From Protopterus annectens (Eukaryota; Chordata; Ceratodontiformes; Protopteridae): a stretch of DNA of 64,000 nucleotides. Below the pieces are notes generated by a model. It did no database searches. It worked only from the letters and a program-made list of their open reading frames with translations, and was not told where the DNA came from. The DNA lies in NCBI RefSeq assembly GCF_019279795.1, contig NC_056727.1, positions 1,209,078,577-1,209,142,576 of the forward strand. Direction: 5' to 3'. Below are positions 57,282-64,000 of this stretch, piece by piece. The translations under genes and the position numbers were made by a program. Each line of letters starts with the position of its first letter. Positions within the stretch are counted from its first letter, which is position 1.

Positions 57282-58690
57282 CACACTTGCTGCCAGAACT
57301 GGTGAGGTGGTTATTTCAGGGAGGGAGCTACCCTGTAGCAGTGAGACTGAAGGTGAGCCACAGCTGCTTGTGGGTACTGATGTTCCCTTGGACAAAGTGC
57401 CCGCAAGGGCAGAGGTTAGTAGTAGCAGCCAGGCTGTCAGTGAGGCACTGCTGTCAGAGAATACCCAGCTTCCTGTAGAAGGGGAGCTGGGAAGGGTTAC
57501 AAAGAGAGAGTTGAGACAGGCTCAACTCTCAGGCCCTACATTACAAGCCCTGTGGGAGGTAGCTAGTGAGGCACCTGATTCTTTAGGGAAAAGGGAATCT
57601 GTATATTGGGACAAAGGGTAACTGTATAGAGAGTGTACACCTGAGGGTGGGCTAGAAGGTGACAGAATACAACAGCTGGTAGTACCTAGAGCCTATTATC
57701 TGGCACTTCTAGCCATAGCCCATGACATGCCTTTTGCAGGTCATATGGGCATAAAGCATACCAAGAGACGTATTATGCAGAACTTTTACTGGACTGGGAT
57801 TTCCAGAGATGTAACAGGGCACTGCAGGACCTGTGAGCAGTGCCAAAAGTTAGGCAAGGCAGGAGACAAGGTGAAAGCTCCTTTGATGGTTTTGCCTGTG
57901 ACTGAGGAGCCATTTCAGGGGGTAGCTCCTAGTGGCAGTAGGTTATGCTATCAGATTCCCTGAGACAGTGGCTCTGTCCTCCATTGAGGAAGAAAAAGTG
58001 GCAAATGATTTGTTAGAGATTTTCAGCAGTGTAGGTTTACCAAAAGAAATACTGACTGACAGGGGTGCCAATTTCATGTCAGACCAGCTGGCTTGTCTCT
58101 GAAACACTGTGGGGTGAAGCACCTAAATACCACCCCCTACCATCTCCTGACTAATGGTCTGGTTGAGAGTTTAAACTCTGTACTAAAGACCAGGATACAG
58201 GCATTTGCTGACCAGTTCAAGAGGGACTGGGACAAATATTTGCCCCATCTGTTGTTTGCTTACAGAGAGGTTCCCCAGGAATCTACAGGTTTTTCACCCT
58301 TCGAGTTGCTGTACGGGCATAGGGTGAGGGGACCTACAGATTTGATTTGAGATGAGTGGGAGGGTGAGTGTGAATCCCACAAGGAGCCTGCTGTGGCATA
58401 TGTCCTAAACTTCAGTAGAAGGCTCAGGGAGCTCATGGGCTTGGCCCAGGAAAACCTGGCAGAAGCCTAACAGCAGAAAAAGGTCTGGTATGACAGGAAT
58501 GCTTGAGCTAGAGAGTATGCTATGGGGTGACAGGTAATAGATCTCATTCCTGTCCAAAACAATAAGCTGTAGGCAGCTTGGGAGGGACCCTTCAAGGTGG
58601 CAAGGAAGGTCAGTGATGTTAACTACGTGGTAGAACTGCTAGGCAAGAAACAGGGGCATAAATTGTACCATGTTAACATGATGAAACCTT
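57282..58690 (+). pseudogene. Gypsy integrase, broken
   Basis: After an inter-domain stretch (GELGRVTKRELRQAQL) the zinc domain appears: AHDMPFAGHMGIKHTKRRIM, NFYWTGISRDVTGH and CRTCEQCQKLGK, the H-H-C-C set. The core follows with LPKEILTDRGANFMSDQL (second Asp) and TNGLVESLNSVLKTRI (Glu). The segment holding the first Asp is missing near 57925-57950, where VAPSGSRLCYQIP runs straight into the ETVALSSIEEE block. The C-terminal part (FKVARKVSDVNYVVELL, then KLYHVNMMKPYHDRE) is like the GPY/F domain. It would have inserted cDNA; it is defective. Confidence 0.83.
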
Positions 58691-58980
58691 ACCATGATAG
58701 GGAGGCCCTTGTGCTGAGTATTTGCAGTGGATGGCAGGAGGAGTCTGGGGGGGACCTGCTGACTGATATCCTCAGTGAGGCTTGGACTGATATCTCAGTG
58801 GAAGGGGTAGCAATGTCCCAGCAGCTATCTCCTATCCAGGTTAAAGAAATCCGAGCAGTGCTACAGGAGTTTGGGGACATCTTCACTGGGAAACCAGGGT
58901 GCATCCAATTAATGCACCACCACAGTGAGGTTAGGAATACCACTTCAGATGGGCTCTCAAGACAGGGTATGGAGTAGTGT
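58691..58980 (+). pseudogene. Gypsy RT linker fused to RNase H end by deletion
   Basis: The frame runs SWQEESG-like residues, MSQQLSPIQVKEIRAVLQEF, GDIFTGKPGCIQLMHHH, the usual lead-in to Gypsy RT, and then directly SEVRNTTSDGLSRQGME, which resembles the last residues of RNase H (normally ADGLSR). RT and RNase H, more than 1 kb in intact relatives, are absent. The junction lies at about 58918-58926. Confidence 0.78.
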
Positions 58981-61900
58981 ATTCCCAGATAGACTCACCC
59001 TCCTAAGCAGTGTTTCTTTTTTTTTTTTAAATATTTTTATTCATTTCCAAAAACAAGAAAACATGAATGCAGGTTATTTATGACAATGAAGTATTTACAG
59101 ATTATTTAAAAAGGTAGGCTAAAACCTCTAAACAGATATCAAACATTAAAACCAAAATAAAGTATTTACAAGGGTGTCTATTGTTGACATATAATTGACT
59201 TTCTATACAATTGTTTCCTGATTATAATCTGCTGCAGTCATTATTCTCCAGTATTTCAGTTACTTTTTGCCATGCTACGTATAATGATGTAGTTCTTTCA
59301 GTTCTTCCTTTAATAGTGTTCATTTCCAATTGCGATACTGCTGACATCATATTCATGAATTGATTAAAAGTTGGAGAAGCTTTGGATTTCCAGTTTGATG
59401 TAATGTTCTTCCTTGCAATAGCTAGGAGAGTCCATAAGATTACATATTTTGTTCTTGGCACACAGTCGGGTACAGGTACATTAAACAAAATAATAGATTT
59501 GGAAATCTGGAATTTATCATTGAATACCATTTGCAGAAAATAATTTATTTTATCCCAATATGGTTTAATCAAATGGCATTCATAGAACATATGTTGCCAG
59601 TCTGTTGTTATTGATAAATCACATCTCCAACAGCCAATATTTTTTAAACATAAGTTCCATTTTATGAGGGGTTACATAAGATCTGTGTATGAATTGCCAT
59701 GTAAAAAGTCTCCAATGTAATGAAAGTGATATCTGCTTTGGAGAGAGAATAATTAGTTTTTTATCTCTGTCATTTGGCACATGTCCATTAACTGATCTAT
59801 AATAATTCCATATTTTGTCATTATTATGCATTTTTATTTTTTTGTTTTATAAATAGATAAGTATCCCTTTCCAGTAATGGGTTGATTCGTTAGTAATATT
59901 ATATGTTCTATAAGGTTAGGAACATTTTGTCTTATTGATGGTTGCATTGTTTCTTGTTTGCTTAATATATACTGTCTTAATTCTTGTACATGTAACCACG
60001 AACTATCTTCCATATTTAATTTCTGTTTAATCTGGTCTATTGTCAGAGGTTTTCCAGAGTTTAGCAATTGATGCCAATATATTAATCCCTTTTCTTTAAG
60101 CATGTTGACTACTTCCATATTAAATGTTATTATATTACCTTGTGTGTACGCTACTGGATATAAAAGAAATGACCATGCTTTAATATCAGGATTGCTATTA
60201 ATAAGATTTTGGAAAATTTTTAATGTACAAGTAATGTATTTGGAACTTATATTTTTATTCTTATGTATCATCATATGTTCCTTCATCAGCCATAGAAAAT
60301 TGTTTGGTATGAAATCTGTATACTTATTTGCTACTACAAATCCTGATTTTAACCAGATTCTCTCATGAACTAGCTTCCATTTTGATGTATATTTTGTATT
60401 TAGCCATAATGATATTGTTTTAATAATGGATGAATGCAAATATATTTCTATGTCTGGTAAACCTATGCCACCTATATCCCAATCATCTAGATACTACTTC
60501 ATAGCTATCCTTGTTTTTTTTGGATACCATAGGAATCTTACCATTAAATCATTTAATTGTTTTAGGTGCGATTTAGCTGGTGACAAAGAACAAGCTTGTA
60601 TGACATAAAGAATTTTTGGAAATATGATCATTTTAATTATATAAAGCCTTTCTTCCATTGAAAAGAAGAATTTATTCCATCTTTGTATTAGATTTTTAAT
60701 ATTATTTAAGGTCTCTTTATAATTTGTTTCAATTGTAGTATCTAGGTTGTTAGTTATTATAATTCCAAAGTATTTAATTATATTATCGGTAGAGATACAT
60801 TTATGGTATTTTTTATTTAGATCTTTTTTATTAGTATTTATAAGCAATACATTTGTTTTGTTCTCATTAAATTTAAGACTTGAAAAGTTTTGAAAGTTTT
60901 GAATTGAGTCCCATAATGCTTTTAAACTGCTATTATTATTTTTAAGGTAATTAAAATATCATCAGCAAAAAGTTGAATTTTAAGCTCTAGGCTGTTGTCT
61001 AGTTGTATTCCTTCAATATTTTTATCCATACGTATATTATTTGCTAAGGGTTCAATGACTAGCGCAAACAATAATGGAGAAAGAGGGCAGCCTTGTTTTG
61101 TGCCCTTAGTTATTTTAATAGATTTAGACAGACAAGATCCCAGTTTTATATAAGCCAATGATTTTTCATATAATGATTTTATTAACAAAGTGGAGTTGTT
61201 TGAGAAGCTATATTCTTCTAAAACTAACCACAGATAATCCCAGTTCACTGAATCAAATGCACTATTTATGTCTAAGCTTATAACATTCATTTTGTTTTTT
61301 GTGACATTTATATAATCAATTAAGGAAAAAATTCTTTTAATGTTGTCATAAGTGTTCCTATCTTTTATAAAACCTGTTTGATCCTCCTCTATCAAAAGTG
61401 GTAGTAATCATTTTATTCGAGCAGCATGTATTGCCATAAAAATTTTATAATCTATATTAAGAAGTGAAATGGGTCTGTATGATGAACATTTACTGGGATC
61501 TTTATTTTGTTTCAGAATTGGTGATATTAATGTGTACTTCCAAGAAGGAGGAATGTCTTTACCATTTTTAACTGATGTAAAGACATTCAATAACAACAGC
61601 AAAGCCTCATTTGATAGTAATTTAAACATTTCTGGGGTGATATTATCTATACCTGGAGCTTTGTTTAATTTTAGCTTATTTACTTCAGCTTTAAGTTCTG
61701 TCATTGTTATTTGTTTATCTATTAGTTGTACCTGCTCCTCTAATAACCTAACTTTAACATTGTTTTTGAGAAAAGCTTTCAATGCTGAATGTGTTTCTGT
61801 TTTCTCATTTTGATTATTAAGTTTATGAAAAAATAGCCTAAAAGCTTCTAGTATTCCTTCTAAATCAGATACTTTTTTTTGGTTTCTATATTATGTATTT

Positions 61901-62292
61901 CCTTGATTTGATTTGTTTTAATAATCTTTTTAGTCCTATTTGCTATTCTTCATTGGTTTTTAAGGTTCATTGAATAGTAACATAGTTTAATTTTTTCTAA
62001 GTTGATCATTGTTTTGTGGTGTAGCATCTCTGAGTATTTTTTATTAGTATCTTCTAGTTCTTTTATTAAGTTGGTGTTTCCATTTTGAATATCAAGCTTT
62101 AAATTATCTACTTTTGACTGTAATTCCATTAATTCCTTATTCCACTGTTTTTGTTTATTTTTATACCATCCCACCGCTCTTCCATATAGGTATGCTTTCA
62201 ATGCTTCCCATATATATATTTCAGATACATCTTTTGTAAGATTGATATCTAGGAATGTTTGTGTCTCTAATATAAAATTCCTTAAAATCTTT

Positions 62293-62388
62293 GAGATTTG
62301 TTATGTAAGATGGTATTCTTGTTACTGATATCCTTCTCTTGAGATTTGTTATGTAAGATGATATTCTTGTTACTGATACCCTTCTCTT
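62293..62388. repeat. 48-bp tandem duplication in L1 copy 2
   Basis: 62293-62340 and 62341-62388 repeat the same 48 bp (start GAGATTTGTTATGTAAGATG) with two mismatches. They lie between the endonuclease and the connector. Confidence 0.93.
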
Positions 62389-62413
62389 GAAACATAAGTC
62401 TATCTCAAACGTT

Positions 62414-62595
62414 ATGGTCTGAAAATGGACATGAAATTGTCTTGACTTTATTTAATTTAGAGGTTAAATCATTTGTTATGTACACTCTATCTATTCTAGA
62501 GTATGTATTATGTCTATGGGAAAAATGTGTAAAGAATAGTGAATCTGGGATAGCATACTCATTTATGTCAACTATATTAAAAGTTTCAACAAACT
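62414..62595. repeat. 182-bp direct repeat flanking PLE (left copy)
   Basis: Matches 63517-63698 base for base over 182 bp with two mismatches (ATCATTTG/ATCCTTTG; ATTCTAGAG/ATTGTAGAG). It is part of L1 copy 2's endonuclease region. It reads as a long target-site duplication made when the PLE inserted. Confidence 0.92.
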
Positions 62596-63516
62596 ATTAA
62601 GACGAGAATATACGAACACCTTTATAAAATTAAGAAGAAAGATACCAAAAATGCTCTTAGTAAGCACATTTTGGAGAAGGGAGATGACCACACTTTTAGA
62701 TTCATGATTATAGACCAGGTTGAAACAACATCATATGGTGGCAATTGGAAAACATGGTTAGCATACAAAGAAAGTGAGTGGCAGATATTTTGTGATGCCA
62801 CCACTGCACCTGGTTTAAATGATTTTATTAGTATTAAGCCATTTTTAAGCCTGGACAGGGCTTAAGTTTATAAACAGGCCCTTTATTTCATTTTATTTAA
62901 GGCTTCATTACTCCTTACTGTACAATGATTTATTGATTTATTGATCAAGCTTCACTGTTAGTTTTTATCGAGTATTTTTTACACATTCAAAATTTAAAAC
63001 ATACTTTTTAAAAAATATATTTTCAGATAGATGATATATCTAGAATATATATTAATTTAAAGTATTTTAGGACTTGTATGTATATAAGTATATATTTATA
63101 ATAGTAAGAAGTTTTTAAAACCAAGTATTTAAACATATTATTACATTATTGTGATTTTTTTGCACATTTTATATATAATGCATCTTTGCAAAAGCAGTAA
63201 TGATTGTGCTTTTTTGACAAATAAGATTTTTAAGCACTCTAGATGTGTACCTTTAAGAAAGTTTTATAGACAAAAAGTTTTTGGCGCCAATGTTTATATA
63301 AAAGGAAGCTAATATGTATGGTTGTTGGTTCTGATGAAATCTGAGTCCCTCAGATGAAAGCGCTTAACCAGGAGTGTGTTTATGTAACAGAAGTTCGTGC
63401 TTTGTGCTTTGTCGATTGTCTGAATAAAACAAAAATTTTTTAATCTATAATAAGTGGAAGGCGTACTATATTTGGTCCTGTTCGAGCTAAGGATTGGTCT
63501 CCACTTATTTTCATTA
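62596..63516 (+). mobile_element. Penelope-like element, 5'-truncated, in L1 copy 2
   Basis: The PLE tail starts in the GIY-YIG domain (RIYEHLYKIKKKDTKNALSK) and continues GDDHTFRFMIIDQVETTSYG, KESEWQIFCDATTAPGLND and FISIKPFLSLDRA to a stop at 62865. About 650 bp of 3' UTR follow with a hammerhead motif at 63326-63370. It lies between two copies of a 182-bp L1 segment. Confidence 0.85.
63326..63370 (+). ncRNA. Hammerhead ribozyme motif (PLE 3' UTR), best copy
   Basis: TGGTT (stem I), CTGATGA core (63331-63337), one extra A, stem II ATCTGAG/CTCAGAT with a TCC loop (seven perfect pairs), GAAA (63356-63359), palindromic stem III AGCGCT (63359-63364), T at the cleavage position (63365), AACCA (63366-63370), which pairs fully with TGGTT. 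Stem III has no loop, so it can form only between two RNAs or in a tandem transcript, as reported for PLE-type hammerheads. All invariant core bases are present. Confidence 0.8.
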
Positions 63517-63698
63517 ATGGTCTGAAAATGGACATGAAATTGTCTTGACTTTATTTAATTTAGAGGTTAAATCCTTTGTTATGTACACTCTATCTATTGT
63601 AGAGTATGTATTATGTCTATGGGAAAAATGTGTAAAGAATAGTGAATCTGGGATAGCATACTCATTTATGTCAACTATATTAAAAGTTTCAACAAACT
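63517..63698. repeat. 182-bp direct repeat flanking PLE (right copy)
   Basis: Right-hand copy of 62414-62595. It continues uninterrupted into the L1 endonuclease upstream region. Confidence 0.92.
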
Positions 63699-64000
63699 CA
63701 GATAACAAATTTGTTAAAGGTGATCTCTTACGTGTAGTTTTAGTATTTGCGTCAGTTTCTTTTATAATGCAATTGAAATCTCCAGCTATGATTAAATTGC
63801 CTTTGGTATATTGTACAATGTCTTCTAAGTGCTGTTTGGCCACTCTAACACCTAGTCCTGGTATCCAATAAATATTCACTAATGTATATATCATTTCATT
63901 GATAGATATTGTCACTAGACAAAACATTCCTGAGTTGTCATGGAACGTATTTATGATTTTAGGCATTAAAGTAGTGTTTTTCCACAAAATTACTACTCCC

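Larger units (their letters stand above)
53402..58980 (+). mobile_element. Gmr1-type Gypsy (Ty3) retrotransposon, interrupted and deleted
   Basis: Internal region of a Gypsy-family element: gag (53464-54450), zinc knuckle (54564-54610), protease (54715-55025), then, after a LINE insertion (55033-57281), integrase (57480-58680) and the RT-linker (58800-58915), ending in a few residues of RNase H (58925-58975). Integrase before RT is the unusual copia-like order described for Gmr1-like deuterostome elements, and the SCAN-like gag fits that group. All domains have lesions, and LTRs are not certain. Confidence 0.82.
59222..63987 (-). pseudogene. L1-like ORF2 (EN-RT-C-terminal), broken
   Basis: Minus-strand order: EN (63987-63517: YTLVNIYWIPGLGVRVAKQH, LIIAGDFNCIIKETDA with the catalytic D-F-N, HRHNTYSTIDRVYI, then SCPFSDH), connector (62201-61950), RT (61782-60922: KLNKAPGIDNITPEMFKLL, YRPISLLNIDYKIFMAI, FIKDRNTYDNIKRI, SLDINSAFDSVNWDYL with the first Asp, KGTKQGCPLSPLLFALVIEP, then KIQLFADDILITL), then thumb and C-terminal parts (60847-59222, ending in a FYECHLIKPYWDKI block). 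The frame is split by about seven shifts. The KGTKQGC and FADD forms match L1/Tx1-type elements. Confidence 0.87.
59011..64000 (-). mobile_element. L1-like LINE, copy 2 (continues past window)
   Basis: A minus-strand L1-like element with an A-tail seen as poly-T at 59018-59030, ORF2 blocks from 59222 to 63987, and a PLE fragment inserted at 62596-63516 with a 182-bp flanking duplication. Its 5' part lies outside the window. It is related to copy 1 at 25800-30178 but the two are not near-identical. Confidence 0.88.

Noticed and set aside
59011-64000. Retroviral env or LTR signals
   Set aside because: None seen anywhere in the window. The elements are LINE, DIRS, PLE and Gypsy without an envelope-like ORF.
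1-64000. tRNA, rRNA or bacterial-type operon
   Set aside because: No cloverleaf with A/B boxes, no rRNA-like conserved segment and no ribosome-binding-site-spaced ORF series were recognised.

Overview
The window looks like repeat-dense, non-coding vertebrate nuclear DNA. There is no bacterial-style gene packing, no operon, tRNA or rRNA, and almost every protein-like reading frame belongs to a retrotransposon. The mixture is CR1/L2-type, L1-type and RTE-type LINEs, a DIRS element, Penelope-like elements (PLEs) with GIY-YIG domains, a Gmr1-type Gypsy element, and TTAAAGG-ended and long-TIR nonautonomous elements. This suggests a non-amniote vertebrate with a large genome (amphibian, lungfish or basal ray-finned fish). 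The species assignment is inference.

Layout. 1-8.0 kb: a 29-bp minisatellite split by a DIRS element (2036-7905, minus) with inverted terminal repeats, an internal complementary region, gag, RT/RNase H and a decayed tyrosine recombinase; a long-TIR MITE sits inside it. 8.6-13 kb: two CR1-like LINE copies, minus then plus. 13.4-17.4 kb: a decayed RTE LINE, T2-like repeats, a PLE fragment, an L2-like LINE tail and another dispersed repeat. 17.6-21.1 kb: the most complete CR1-like LINE, with an SGNH-esterase ORF1 and an EN/RT ORF2. 22.2-24.6 kb: an inverted copy of the 0.88-kb repeat of 15.9-16.8 kb, PLE pieces and an RTE fragment. 25.8-30.2 kb: an L1-like element (minus) carrying a second long-TIR MITE. 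30.2-33.4 kb: a nearly full PLE (minus), head-to-head with a truncated PLE on the plus strand.

33.3-52.8 kb is a direct tandem duplication of a 9.75-kb unit with CCTCA microhomology at the joints. Each unit holds the truncated PLE split by an L2-like LINE with a 2A-like motif, a T2-like repeat, and one well-formed 109-bp candidate host exon encoding a hydrophobic segment. That exon is the only candidate host coding sequence I can support.

52-59 kb: a 0.5-kb tandem repeat, a short minisatellite, and a Gmr1-type Gypsy element with a SCAN-like gag and integrase placed before the RT region. It is split by a CR1-like LINE and has lost its RT/RNase H. 59-64 kb: a second L1-like element (minus), interrupted by a PLE fragment flanked by a 182-bp direct duplication and carrying a clear hammerhead-ribozyme motif.

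The most interesting signals are the hammerhead motifs in several PLE tails, which share a palindromic AGCGCU stem III and one extra A after the core; the 182-bp PLE target duplication; the tandem duplication with a local cluster of differences beside the candidate exon; and two long-TIR MITEs that share ends but not interiors. No CRISPR, toxin or antiviral system was seen.
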